Shown here: piece after piece, positions 11,656 through 31,826 of the stretch
Numbering within the stretch: position 1 is the first letter of the stretch
Layout of the letters: each line of letters starts with the position of its first letter
Source: Cokeromyces recurvatus
Taxonomy: Eukaryota > Mucoromycota > Mucoromycetes > Mucorales > Mucoraceae
Length of the DNA stretch: 64,000 nt
Direction of reading: 5' to 3'
Assembly: GCF_025118155.1 (NCBI RefSeq)
Contig: NW_026251397.1
Span: forward strand, 455,501 to 519,500
Notes under the pieces: generated by a model
What the model saw: only the letters and a program-made list of their open reading frames with translations
What the model was told of the DNA's origin: nothing
Databases searched by the model: none
Program-made: the position numbers and the translations under genes

Positions 11656-13349
11656 GTCAGAATCGCAACAATCACAACAGCAAATATTTCAGCAGCAGCA
11701 GCACATGCATTATCCACAACAACGACAACCGATGCCTCATCAGCCAATGCAACGGCCAATGCAACAACAGCCAATGCAACAACAGCCAATGCAACAACAG
11801 CCAATGCAACAGCAGCCAATGCCACATCAGCCAATGCAACAGCAGCCAATGTCACATCAGCCAATGCAACGGCCAATGCCATCACCACAGCCAATGCAAC
11901 AACAGCAGCTTAATACACTAAAATTTGCTTCTGAAGCGCCTACAAATTCTATGATGCATATGGACCCTGCTATTTTATTTCATCAACAAAGCCCTAATTT
12001 GCCTAAGGATCCTGCAATCATCTCTACTCAACCATCATCTTCTAATTATGAATCTATGAATAAAGCGTCGTCAAGCACAAATAGTAATTTTGATCCTGCT
12101 ATTTTATTTACTCAATCAAAGCCCATATCACTTGATCCTTCCGTTCTTTTTCAACAAGAAAAAAAGTCTACTCCTTTCCAAGATCCTGCCATCATTAGTA
12201 TCACAAATTCCCCTAAATTTGTTCCCGAAGTTAAAAAGCCACTTTTTGGAAACAAAAAATGAATAAGCCTGTTAAAGAAGTTGTCATCTTTGAAGACTAT
12301 TCTGATTTTGAAAAGGGGAAAGCGTCTATTAAAAAGTCAACTGAATCGTCAGCAGAAATAAAACAAACAAATCCCAAGAAGGAACCGTCAAAGGACACAT
12401 CATCTGTAGGAGCTAATATTCCTGCTGTTCTTATTCCTCCTCGAGTCAGAAGAAACGGTTCTTCGAATGACACACAACAACAGACTAAGAAAACGACATT
12501 AACACGTTCACGAATTTTGACAGTCGCTAGTGGTATTGAAATTCCTACAGTGAACTCAAATCAGATGGAAACTGCTAAATTGTTCGCACGAGAAATGGGA
12601 TTAACACAAACACAGTTTGTTGAGAATGGTGCATTTGGTATAAGCGCAATGGTTTTAAAAGCCATTGGAGGACATCGTCGTATACAACCTGAAAACCATA
12701 ATGCAGCTCCAGTGATTGTGATCCTTGTAGGTCCCACAGCTATTGGTGAATTTGGTATTGCTGCCGCGCGTCATTTAGCGAACCGTGGTTGTCAGGTGAT
12801 TATCAGTTTATTAGAAGATTCATATAGTAATTCAACCTTTGAGCAATATAAAGCACTTGCTAAATTCTCTGGCGCACGCTTTGTTTCTTCAATCAATGGT
12901 AATTTTTAAAGGAAAACTGTCGAATTATGATATTAATTTTATTTTTTTTATTTTTTTTTTTTTTGTTAGATCTTCCTGATCCTTATACTATGCCCGTTGA
13001 TATCATTCTCGATGCTTTGTTAGGCCCTGAAATGTTAAAAATCACACCTACCATCAAAATGCAAATGGATTGGGCCAATAATAACAAAGCTCCTGTATTA
13101 AGTATTGAGTTCCCTAGTGGTGTTAATCCTAATAATGGTAGTGTGCCCGATGATTCAAGTGCTTTTATTCAGCCTAAATGGACTTTATGTTTAGGCGCAC
13201 CTTACATAGGCTGTACTTCACGTAATGTTACGGGTGAATTATTTTTAGCAGATACTGGCTTACCTTTCCTTTGCTTTGAAAAAGCCGTGGGGAACTTTCA
13301 TATTCCTTGGGGAAGTGAATTCGTATTAGCATTAGAATATGCATCATAA
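11344..13349 (+). CDS. EDC3: Enhancer of mRNA decapping EDC3 (frame broken at an A6 run)
   Basis: Exons are 11344-11452, 11517-12898 and 12970-13349. The first exon and the start of the second encode an LSm domain (YIGVYVKLVLNTGSIVKGYI ... NIKDLEVL). A Gln/Pro/Met-rich linker follows, with a polyQ run and tandem QPMQQ units, then five DPAI-type motifs. An FDF-like SDFEKGKASI segment and a YjeF-N domain (VIVILVGPTAIGEFGIAAA, LPDPYTMPVDIILDALLG) complete the EDC3 layout. EDC3 scaffolds P-bodies and activates Dcp2 decapping. The LSm/linker frame stops at 12260-12262 while the FDF/YjeF frame opens at 12259, one base off. A seventh A in the run at 12254-12259 would join them (about 623 residues). 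A non-canonical intron starting at 12198 and ending at 12277 or 12280 would also restore phase. Two separate proteins is the least likely reading. Confidence 0.85.
11620..11910 (+). repeat. CAA/CAG tract and 15-bp QPMQQ tandem repeat inside EDC3
   Basis: A CAA-rich polyglutamine stretch (about 11622-11655) is followed by about ten imperfect 15-base units encoding variants of QPMQQ, QPMPH and QPMQR. The opposite strand shows Ala/Val-rich shadow frames only. Confidence 0.85.
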
Positions 13350-13354
13350 AATAA

Positions 13355-13394
<40 letters not shown>
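13355..13394 (+). repeat. AAT trinucleotide repeat between convergent genes
   Basis: About a dozen AAT units lie just after the EDC3 stop codon, in the short spacer to the convergent orphan gene. Confidence 0.85.
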
Positions 13395-13466
13395 GCTTTT
13401 CTTTTTTTTTTCCAACAAATATATTTTAATGGTTTTATTAAATGCACGTAAATGAGGATATAAATG

Positions 13467-13745
13467 TTAACAGGCTTTGATTTGAAAACATCGATTATCT
13501 GATAAAGCCAAGAATTCATCAGCAATGTGTAATAAAAATGCATTAGTTTCTTCCAAGTTGCGTTTACATCGTAAAGGTCTTGAAAGATTTTCCTCTACAT
13601 CATCAATTAAATAATCATCTTGATCATACGTATTTATTGACAATTCTGCATTGTTACGAGTTCTTACATTCTAATGATATGTATTCATATATAAATATGT
13701 ATATATGTTAGGCTCATATTGAATAGATTTGGTTTATATTCCATA

Positions 13746-13786
<41 letters not shown>

Positions 13787-14260
13787 TACTCTAGACATGT
13801 TCTCTTGTTTTCTAATTCTTTTATTTGATAGTGCTGTAGTTCCTACTTCTATATCCTCCAAGATGTCTTCTTCATCTTCACTCGGTATGGGTGTTCCATG
13901 TAATTGGTTGGTTTGTGATTGAGAATCAAATTCTTCCATAATAATATTCCATATATTTGTCATGGGAATGCTTTTTCTAATTTTACAAATCTGGATATCC
14001 TCTGATTCATTTTTATCAACAACATTAGTATTTTTTTTAAATGATAAATAATTCAAAATGCTGTTTTGTTTTGATTCCATCGATTTCTTTTTAACGATAA
14101 TTGTTGTGGTGTTGGCAGATTTAGGAAGAGAATCGTACACAGGTTGTGGAGCTTGTACAGCAACATGTTTTGTATTATCTGACAAAGTGATGCGTTCAGT
14201 TTTGTTGTTAAAATTCCTTTGTGCTCTTCTAGAATTAAAAAATGATCGAAGTGACGACAT
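13467..14260 (-). CDS. Hypothetical protein, 224 residues, unrecognised
   Basis: Two exons, 14260-13790 and 13670-13467, give 224 residues with phase kept. The N-terminus is basic (MSSLRSFFNSRRAQRNFNNK), followed by a polar, low-complexity middle with an acidic patch (PSEDEEDILEDIE). The C-terminal exon looks folded and helical, with conserved-looking segments DDYLIDDVEENLSRPLR and ETNAFLLHIADEFLALSD. There is no signal peptide, membrane segment or motif I can name. The intron contains an unbroken A run of about 39 bases on the plus strand (T on the coding strand) next to the donor. The gene is divergent from the HECT ligase, with 172 bases between start codons. The helical C-terminus after a disordered basic N-terminus would suit a regulatory or chromatin-associated subunit, but that is a guess. 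Confidence 0.7.
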
Positions 14261-14432
14261 TGTTATTTATAATAAAAGAAAAGAGGAACAAAAAGAAAAG
14301 AAAAAAAAAATAATAAAAAAATAAAAAAAAAGTTAAACAAACGAATTTTATTAAAAGTTGTTATGGTGTGACACTTTTTTTTTTTTTTTTTTACAAATAT
14401 TCATTTATATACTTTTTTTTTTTTTTTTGACG
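14261..14432. promoter_or_regulatory. Short shared promoter region of divergent orphan gene and HECT ligase
   Basis: Only 172 bases separate two divergent start codons. The spacer holds an A-rich tract near the orphan gene and two T runs of 16-18 bases near the HECT gene. No recognised factor site is visible, so the promoter role is inferred from position. Confidence 0.4.
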
Positions 14433-16663
14433 ATGGATACAAGTCTTGTAGCTGGTAATAACCTTTTTATTGATATGAAATTGTGTAGAGCAAATATACT
14501 AAGTCATAAATATAGATGATATCGATTTAAATATTATAAAGACTTTAAAATTAGAAGCAGAATTACTTGGAGATTGGACTAAATTCGTTAATAGGTTATC
14601 ACATGTATTTAGTCATGTAGAATGTCTAAGCTCAAGCTTTATTCAGGTAATAAGAAGTATACATGACTGTTTTAAAACTAATTGTTGATATTCTTTTATT
14701 TTATTTGGCCCCTAGATATCGCCTGCTCAAAATCAGCGTTGTCTTGTAGACAAAATACAAGTTAAACAGGCATTTGATATATTACAGGAGGTAGACTATA
14801 CAGTTTTTCTTTTATATATGTATCAATATATAATTCATGTCTTGATTTATTAGTGTCCTCCCATGTTGATGACAACAGTTATGGAACAATCAAAGCAATT
14901 ACTAGCCTCGATGATAAGGAATAGAAAAGACAGTTTTACTATTGATCATTTTCATTCCATTGTCATCTTATTCCAAGTAAGTATGAATAATAGAGTCTAT
15001 TCAGCCTATACATTCATTTTTAATATCTATATATATATATATATGTCTATATACATGTCTATATATATGTCTATATATATTGCTCTATAGTGCTCCCTTC
15101 TCGTTGATGATGGTTCAACCAGTCTATTGGCCGAATTATGTCAAGTAATAACACTCATAAACCCTTTTATGCAAATTCAGCTCTTTGAATTTCTAATTGA
15201 GCCAGAATCAAAGACAGCTTTTAAGAATCTATTAAATTTATTTCAACAATTTGTAAGCAAACGACTCGTATCACTGAATAACAATACTGTAACCAATGGA
15301 TTTGGATCAAACGTGGATCCAGCTGTTATCAACGCTACCAAATGTATTGAAGTATTATGTAAGGGTGTATTATACAAATAGATGCATATATAAAACTAGT
15401 GTAGATATTCATGCCACAACGTCATTTTTGATAGACCGTATGAATGAGAAACATAAATATATACCCTACACCGAATTTTATAACGATACAGTCAATGAAC
15501 AACTTGAAATTAAAGAAGACTTTCCGAATTTTAAAGATAAAAAAGGGTACAAACCCAAGAAGGGAGCAATTGATACTGACAAAGAGAATAAATAAATTCG
15601 ACTTTTTTTTTGTTATTTAGATTCTCTTTCTGTGACTATCCATTTATGCTTAATCCAGCCGTAAAAGCAGATGTGCTTAAAGTTGAAAGTGTATTTCAAA
15701 TGAGGCATGAGCTTCAAGATGCATTCTTTAGAGCTCTATTTCAAGGTATACACACGTGAATCATTGTAAAATATGTATATATTAAATTTGCATGTGAATA
15801 TAGGTGTAAATAGTCCTTACCTTGTACTAGAAATTAGACGTGATCATATTATATCAGATACATTACAACAGGTAAAATATAGATATATATCGTACTATCA
15901 GTTACAGTGATTAACTCTCTTCCTCCCCTCCCCTCCCCTTTTTTTTTCTTTTTTTAAAGCTGGAAGAAAAGACAATCCATGATTTGAAAAAACAATTAAG
16001 AGTTCAATTTGTAGGTGAAGAAGGTGTTGATGAAGGAGGAGTCCAGAAGGAATTCTTTCAACTTATTGTTAGAGAAATATTTGATCCCAAGTATGGTCTC
16101 TTCAATTTCAATGAAGAATCAAGATTATGCTGGTTTATGCCTAATCATCCAAATGTTTTAGACGAAACCAGTATTCGAGAATATAAGTTAGTGGGTTTAC
16201 TTCTAGGGCTTGCAGTCTATAATAGTGTCATTTTAGATCTTCATTTCCCTTTGGTTTTGTACAAGAAGCTTATGGGGGTATCAGACATTGATTTATTAGA
16301 TTTAAAGCAATTAGATCCTGTAAGTGTATATTCGTTTATGGTTCCACTTTGTATTTAAAATGTGTATATGTATATGTATATTTCTTTTTTCCGTAGAGTC
16401 TAGGAGTAGGATTGGAAAAATTATTAATTTTTGACGGCGATATTGAAAAAGAATATGATCATTGCTTTCAGGTTGATGTCAAGTCCTTTGATCAATTATT
16501 GACTTACGACTTGAAACCTGGAGGATCTATGATACAATTAACAAATGAAAATCGCCAAGAATTTGTTGATTTGTATGTACAATTTATTTTGAATACATCC
16601 ATTGAAAAGCAGTTTAACGCCTTCAAAGAAGGTTTTCAATTAGTTTGCAAAGATAGTGCTATT

Positions 16664-16699
<36 letters not shown>

Positions 16700-17305
16700 T
16701 TTTTTCTCTATGACTAACATTTGTATTTTTATTCAAGATATTTAGACCAGAAGAAGTAGAACAACTTGTTTGTGGAAGTTCAAATTTAGATTTCAATGCA
16801 TTGGAAGCATCTACAGTTTATGATGGTGGGTGGACAAAGGATTCTCTTATTATCAAGTTAGTATAAACATATATAGAGTTACTATGTACAGGTTAAAACT
16901 GAGTAATTTATTTAGATATTTCTGGGAAATCGTACACTCATTTAGTTATGAAGAAAAAAAGAAGCTGTTATTCTTTACTACCGGATCAGATAGAGTAATC
17001 GCGAATTTAATTAAAGGGCTTTTTAGTAATTGATTAACTTTTATTCTTATTTTTACAGGCTCCTATTGGTGGCCTAAGTAAACTTCAGTTCGTGATTGCA
17101 AAGAATGGGGGTGATTCAGATAGGTACGTATTACGAACTATATACAACTTTCTATTTATTCATTTACATATATATATTTATTAGATTACCTACATCACAT
17201 ACATGCTATAATGTACTACTTCTTTGCGAGTATAGTAGCAAAGAGAAATTACGAGAAAGATTATTAACAAGTATAAGTAATGCAGAAGGATTTGGTATGA
17301 TTTAA
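14433..17305 (+). CDS. HECT-domain E3 ubiquitin ligase (HECTD2/Hul4-like)
   Basis: Fourteen exons: 14433-14454, 14516-14646, 14716-14790, 14854-14976, 15091-15358, 15405-15546, 15621-15745, 15804-15871, 15960-16319, 16397-16666, 16738-16856, 16916-16994, 17059-17123, 17185-17305, giving 655 residues. The C-terminal 350 residues are a full HECT domain: [16 protein letters not shown], the signature [17 protein letters not shown], and the catalytic region [13 protein letters not shown] with the thioester cysteine. The preceding [16 protein letters not shown] and [12 protein letters not shown] segments are typical of the HECTD2/Hul4/UBE3A branch. It transfers ubiquitin from an E2 to unknown substrates. 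Two joins are less secure: the 22-base first coding exon, and the 46-base intron 15359-15404, which I chose because only that acceptor restores phase. No N-terminal zinc finger of the UBE3A type is visible. Confidence 0.92.
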
Positions 17306-17831
17306 TAACGTTAGAGTCAATAAATAAATAAAAGGCAATATCATTTAAATGTTTGATAAGTGATAGTATGATACCATTTAGTGGTATATATTACATAATA
17401 GTTTATAAGTATGTGTTTTATAAACAGAGACTAACCAGTGCACTTTAAGAGACAGTTTTAATCTCCTTTTCTATTGACATTCTCTGCATTATATTGATAT
17501 TAACTTATTTACAAGATCTCCTGAGGATTTTTGTAGCAATAAAAAGCACTGAAAAGAAGGAAACGATAAACATGTATCATACTGTTTATTTGGGATATAT
17601 TCTATGAATTCATGAAAGTAGTACTTATTCATTTAGATAATTTAAACAATTAAATTTTAAACATTCCAAAGTCAGCCAGGAAAGACGACTATTCAAGGTT
17701 ATGACCAAGTATATTTAAAATATCATTCATAGACACAATGTAGTTGGTTTGTACACAAATTGTGCTCTAGATTAACATCCTACAAACTTACACACCACAG
17801 GCACACGAATTCAATAATCATTAGGCGCTTA

Positions 17832-17879
<48 letters not shown>

Positions 17880-18020
17880 TATACATAACAAAAACAAAAA
17901 CAAATAAAAGCTAATTTATTTTAAAAAAAACTCTGTACTCCACAAACAAGTATATGGCTTCTCTTTTTCTTTTTCTTCCTTTATTTTTATTTTTAATTAA
18001 TTATTTTAACAAGAAAGTTG
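17306..18020. other. Intergenic spacer with 40-base T run
   Basis: AT-rich spacer between tandem genes. A T run of about 40 bases lies at 17839-17878. No coding or RNA signal was recognised. Confidence 0.5.
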
Positions 18021-19400
18021 ATGACAACTGAAATGAATTTTGGACCTGAATGGTATAATCTTTTTTTTTTTTTAACTAATATTGTAAATAATGATGTAGT
18101 AATACTTTAACAAAAAAAAATAAAAGGATGCGTACAGGAAATATAAGAGATAAGCATAATTTGCTGTTTAAAGGAGATAATAGCAACAAAGAAAACATAT
18201 TGAAATTATATAATTTACCTTCAAACAATAAATATGAGGTATATAAAAAGGAAAAAAAAATAGATGTGTTATAAAAAAAAATTAAGTTTTGATAATATAT
18301 TATAATAAGATTGAATCTGAGAATGTAGCCTTTTCTTCTCCTTTACTACTAGAAGGTAAGTAGATTAAATAATTATATTAAATTTATAATACACTAACAA
18401 AATAAAATAAAAGGTTTAGACAATAACAGTCAAGATGAAATACCTCTTTGGAATACTGATATCCCCAGTAAAGACGAAGTGGGTGATTTTGATGAAAATG
18501 GAGTATTTTGTATAAACTTTTATAATCAAGTCATGAATGATGAATTTAGTACAAACGATGGTTCGTTTACTTCACCTTTAACGGCAAAAAAAGATACAGT
18601 CCTCGTTTTAGATTGTAATAATTCGGATCCAGATATCTTGCCTGTCACATCACCTTCTATTACAGATAGCGACTTTAAAGAATCCAACACGAATCAAAGC
18701 ACAACAACAACTGGGGAATCATATAGTTGGCTTTATTGTGACTCAACAGGTAAAGAACAAGGTCCGTTTAGTGCGCAGGAAATGCAAGCATGGTATTTTG
18801 CTGGTTACTTTGATCTCTCTCTGTTAATAAAACGTGAAGATGAAGTTATTTTTCAATCCTTATCAGATTTAATTACAAAGACACACGATTCAAAGACACC
18901 ATTTTTAGCTACTTGGAATAATACACCGCAAGTCCCTTCAGTAGTTCTAAGCACATTAGCTACTAAATATTTTGGGAAAATTCCAACAATAGACAATAAT
19001 ACCGTTCCTGATGTAACCTCAGAGCAACACTATAATTTTTATCAACAAGATAATCGTATCAATAGGATACAAAATACAATGACTCCACTTTCTGATCATA
19101 GAACTCATGTACTTGGTAACCAGCTAAGGATCCAAAATGAGTCGTTGATACCGCATTTTGATGCGAATTGTGTTGCTACCCATTTTAATAATCATCATTT
19201 AACTTCACTCTCTCCTTCATGGAATAATAGCAATTACATGTATCCCAATTTAAATAATACTAATCAACAACAAAATGAGTCACTTTTATTTAACAAGCTA
19301 CAACCGCCACTGCCATTTTTAATGCAGCATGAAAATACCAATATAAATAGCAATAACTATGTTCAAAGTCTTGCATTTCAGCAGCAGCAGCAACAGCAGC

Positions 19401-19431
<31 letters not shown>

Positions 19432-20255
19432 GCAACAGCAGCAGCAACAGCTACAACAGCAACAGCAACAGCATTATTATCTTATGAACCAACAATTTGA
19501 GCAAAACTATCTTGCTATATTACATCAAAATCAACAACAGCATTTGCAGTTATTACAACAAAAACTTATTTTAGAGCAACAGGATCAACAATTGCATATG
19601 ACTCAACAAGCTGTTTTAAGAAGGACACAACAGACAAAGACTCTCGATAATTTAAATAGAGAATGGAATCCTGATGAAAGTGTTTTTACCAAACAAATAC
19701 AACCAACAATTGAAGATGATGAAGACGAATTATTAGTTAAAAAAATATTGAATATTCAAATAGTAAAAGATAAAACAACAGAGTTTGATTATGACAGTCC
19801 AGATCTTCTACAAGATTCTACAAACCATTGTAAAGTTATATGTATAAATGGGGGGAGTGACTACATATTGAAACTAATGTCTATTTTTTTTTAAACAGTG
19901 AGTAATGAGCAAATAAGGCTAAAAGAGTATCCTTCAAGTTCAACAACGCAAACATCAGCTACTGATAAGGAAAACATAGGTGTATCTAGCAAAGTATCGT
20001 GCTCATCTATAGCCAGTATTGTACCCAAAGAAGCAGACAAAACCTCTAATGATGATATATCATTAAAAAAATTATCAAAATTAGGGCCAAAGCAGCAGAA
20101 TATTTGGGGTAAAAAACCATTAGTAATACATTCTGATGGGGCAACAACCAATAAAACATCAGTTCAACCTGTTATTAAGCCTAATAACAGCACTATACAA
20201 GCTTCTGATACCGTATTGAAGCCTTATTTACAACAGCAACAACAGCAACAACAGC

Positions 20256-20286
<31 letters not shown>

Positions 20287-20629
20287 GCCCAAGCCCAAGT
20301 GTAATCGAGCACCTGGTGAAGAGTTCTTGAATTGGTGTAAATTATCTCTCAGAGGATTAAATGCTGGTGTCAACGTAGACGAAATTTTACAGATGCTTCT
20401 TTCATTTCCAATTGACCAGAATAGTAGTTTGGAAATCATTCAAGATATTATATATGCCAATTCAGAGTCAATGAATGGATGTCGATTTGCAAACGATTTT
20501 ATGACACGTAGGAAGGCAGATATGGCAGGTAAAAAGCTAAACATACCAATTGCTATTATGCCTGCAGTATCTGAAGAGTTTAAGGTGGTAACAAAGAAAA
20601 ACAAAAAGAAACATAATAACATGGTCTGA
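18021..20629 (+). CDS. GYF-domain protein (GIGYF/Smy2/Syh1 family)
   Basis: Exons 18021-18052, 18127-18238, 18310-18355, 18414-19829 and 19899-20629 give 778 residues. The N-terminus MNFGPEWMR matches the start of GIGYF proteins. The GYF domain near residues 170-220 shows WLYCDSTGKEQGPF, then MQAWYFAGYFD, the fold that binds proline-rich PPG-phi peptides. Long Gln tracts (about 19378-19490 and 20228-20288) flank an Asn/Gln-rich linker. The C-terminus has a conserved helical segment, EFLNWCKLSLRGLNAGVNVD, ending in a Lys-rich tail. Family members act in translational repression, mRNA quality control and COPII-linked processes. The last intron (19830-19898) was placed with donor GTAAAG to keep phase. 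The three short 5' exons were found from the conserved N-terminus and from phase. Confidence 0.9.
19378..19490 (+). repeat. CAG/CAA polyglutamine tract 1 in the GYF gene
   Basis: A run of about 35 mixed CAG and CAA codons interrupted by one CTA. Mixed codons suggest slow growth rather than pure-repeat instability. Confidence 0.9.
20228..20288 (+). repeat. CAA/CAG polyglutamine tract 2 in the GYF gene
   Basis: About 20 Gln codons between the linker and the conserved C-terminal helical segment. Confidence 0.9.
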
Positions 20630-20962
20630 GCAAAAAATATCTCAATAAAATCAAATAAATAAAGATATAAACAATGTATAAAAGGGGCTCGGATGTATAG
20701 ATTTATTAAGCATTTTACTTCATCTCAAGGATTTATTAGCAGGACTGAATCTAACTTCTTGGAGCTTTTTTCTTAACAAACAATTTTTTTAAAGGATTTT
20801 GCTCAGTTTGCTTCTGTTTGATAATACATAACTCTATTATTGACTCTACTTTTTTATATATTTGCCAAGTTCCATAAAATAAATATATACATCTATATAT
20901 ACTCATATACATATAGATACAAATACATATGTCTTTATTGAAATTAATGTTGTATTCTATTA
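20630..20962. other. Intergenic spacer between convergent genes
   Basis: AT-rich spacer of about 330 bases joining two 3' ends. Nothing recognisable is visible in it. Confidence 0.5.
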
Positions 20963-21762
20963 TTACAAAGCGTAACTTGCTGAGCTAAACACATAACCAT
21001 CTTCTTCGTCATCAGAATTGTCTATAATCGAAGTTTCTAATGCTGCATCTGTAGTTTCACATGGCACTAAATCCCATAACTGATTTAAATTGTCTTCATA
21101 TTTACGCTCATATAATAAAACAACAGTTCCAGGCTTTGTCCAATTTCCCTAATAAGCATTATATATATACATGTATATGTTAAATATATTGTATGTAACT
21201 TTCCATTTCAAAATAAAAAGACTTTACTCTAATGTCAAGAACAAGATTGGGTGTTGATTGAGGATAAATGAATCCATCTTCACGATAAAACCAACGTTGA
21301 TTATCCGCCTCTTCAGTCATTTTACGCTTATATTGAATGATAGGTTTATCACTTTCTAAGATACCTACACATGGATGATATTATTATTTTTTTTTTTTTT
21401 ATATATGTGTATATCAAAGGTAATTTACCTCCTTGAACATCCAAAACTATAAATATTTATATAAAGTTAATATGACAGTAAAAAACGTTTGATAATAAAT
21501 GCATATCATTGTTTACCCATTCCAGAGTTCTTGTTGATCAGATATCCATTATCATACGTCCATAATTGATTATCACAATTTTTTGTCTTTTTAGGCCATA
21601 CTATAATTCTAGCAACTGCCTGTTTATATACATTTGTTAACTGCATAACTTCTTTAAATCGTATAATTATCTTACTTTTAGTGAATCTGCTGTAACATCA
21701 AGAACCATTTTATGTGAACATTTTGATTGAATGTAAAACCAGCCCGAAGGGAAATTACTCAT
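20963..21762 (-). CDS. Small beta-trefoil lectin-like protein (ricin-B-type carbohydrate-binding fold)
   Basis: Five exons, 21762-21676, 21619-21517, 21446-21429, 21364-21228 and 21148-20963, one of only 18 bases, give 176 residues. Three repeats each carry a QxW-type motif: NQLWTYD, NQRWFY and NQLWDL. Each is preceded by a VLDV/VLDI strand (MVLDVTAD, VLDVQGG, LVLDIRG). This is the hallmark of the three-lobed ricin-B-like trefoil, a sugar- or protein-binding module. There is no toxin catalytic chain, no signal peptide and no membrane segment, so a cytosolic protein is likely. The C-terminus is an acidic tail (DNSDDEEDGY). The 18-base exon is supported by phase and by completing the second VLDVQGG strand. 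The ligand is unknown. Confidence 0.85.
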
Positions 21763-22068
21763 TTTATAAGTAAAAATAAAAAACAAAAAATAAAAAAAAA
21801 AATTGCTTTTACAATATCTAGGCAATTTTTTGTTGAAGAGAACAATATTTTATTTTACTGTCCAAAATTTACATGACCAATTAAAATTCAAATTTCCGAT
21901 AATTTGCATTGTCAAATTTCATTTTATTGCAAACAACAACATAAAGAATTATACAAAAAGCCCCTTTTTTTTTCTGCGCTTGTTAAATATGTAAATTATT
22001 ATAGCATATTAGTACATTATATGTTAATAAATAAATAGAGTATATTATAGAAGAAGAGCCTTGTTTGT
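21763..22068. other. Spacer between histidine kinase 3' end and lectin start
   Basis: About 306 bases between two tandem minus-strand genes. It should hold the kinase 3' UTR and the lectin promoter. No other feature is visible. Confidence 0.5.
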
Positions 22069-30576
<8,508 letters not shown>

Positions 30577-30804
30577 TACCGAGCCATGAATTTATATATG
30601 TTATAAAAAAACGAAAAAGATAAAAAGAAAAAAAAATAAGGGCAAAGTAAAAAAAAAAAAGGAAAGAGAAGAGGGAGGGCTAAAGATATAATTTTATATT
30701 ATTCTTTCTTTTTATTATTATTGTTATTATAATTACAAATTATATATGTTTTATTACTCTATGCTTTTCTTTATGCGATTTAAATGATATATTAAGAAAA
30801 AAAA

Positions 30805-30849
<45 letters not shown>

Positions 30850-31826
30850 ATCGAATAAGTGATTATTCGTGTGTGACGGTCGGATAGCAGAAGAGAACTT
30901 TTTCTTCTAAACAAATCAATTTCATCTTGAACGTTACACAAGCATTTGAAATATTTTATTATAACATTGTGTTGATTTGTATACAGGATTCAACAACAAC
31001 AACAAAAAAATAAATGTTCTTCTTTATAACAGATAATGTATCAATCACTCTTCCCCGCATCTTTTTTTTTTATTCTAGTTCTAGCCATTTCCTTTTTTGT
31101 AAAAAAAAAGTCGAGAACAACTTTTTTTTTATTTTTTTTTTTTATTTTTTATTTTTTCCTTTTTCTATATTAAAGATAAACATTGTTCATCATTAGATAA
31201 AAGGTATCAGTAGATTTAGTTACATTTAATTTTAATAAAATCATACGTTTTTTTGTCTTTACTATGTAGTACTACAATTCTGAATATTATATAAACTTCA
31301 TTTTTTTTTATTTTATTTTATTTTTTATTCTATTTTTTTTTTTTTTTTTTTTACATCATTTTTTTTTTTTTTGGTACCAATCATCCTCATGAATTTATTA
31401 AAATGGGTCTTTAATTCCGAAACATAGGTTCGAGACTTGTTTTTAATGATAACTTTAAATAAGCTTAATTTGTCTATTTAATTCACCACAACTGGGTGAC
31501 TTTTGTTGTATGGCGAATTATAATGGCAAGGTTGTACAATTCTGCTCTACTGATAAAATGTAATATGCTTGCATCTTTTTATCAAAATGATATTGCAAAA
31601 GGAAAAAAAAATAAAAAATAAAAAAAGTGTCGCACTTTTAAAAAAAAAAAATTCGACTACATATAAGAAAATAGTGCATGTTATACACACTATTTTCACG
31701 AATGGAGTGTCCCATTTCTCCTCTAGACAAACTGTTTAACTTTTTATTTTTTTAATAAAAAATACAAATATCTATAAAGCATGTAACTGCTGGTAAAGAC
31801 ATATCGTCATAATAGAAAATATCAAG
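30577..31826. other. Intergenic spacer upstream of the histidine kinase
   Basis: Very AT-rich spacer with a 37-base A run (30811-30847) and many T runs. It presumably holds the kinase promoter. No coding-like peptide was found. Confidence 0.5.

Noticed and set aside
11616..11894. Ala/Val-rich minus-strand frame opposite EDC3
   Set aside because: Antisense reading of the CAA/CAG and QPMQQ repeats.
12259..12909. Second EDC3 half as an independent YjeF-domain gene starting at the ATGA overlap
   Set aside because: Its upstream half supplies exactly the missing LSm domain of EDC3 and its first residues continue the EDC3 FDF region; a frame problem in one gene is simpler.
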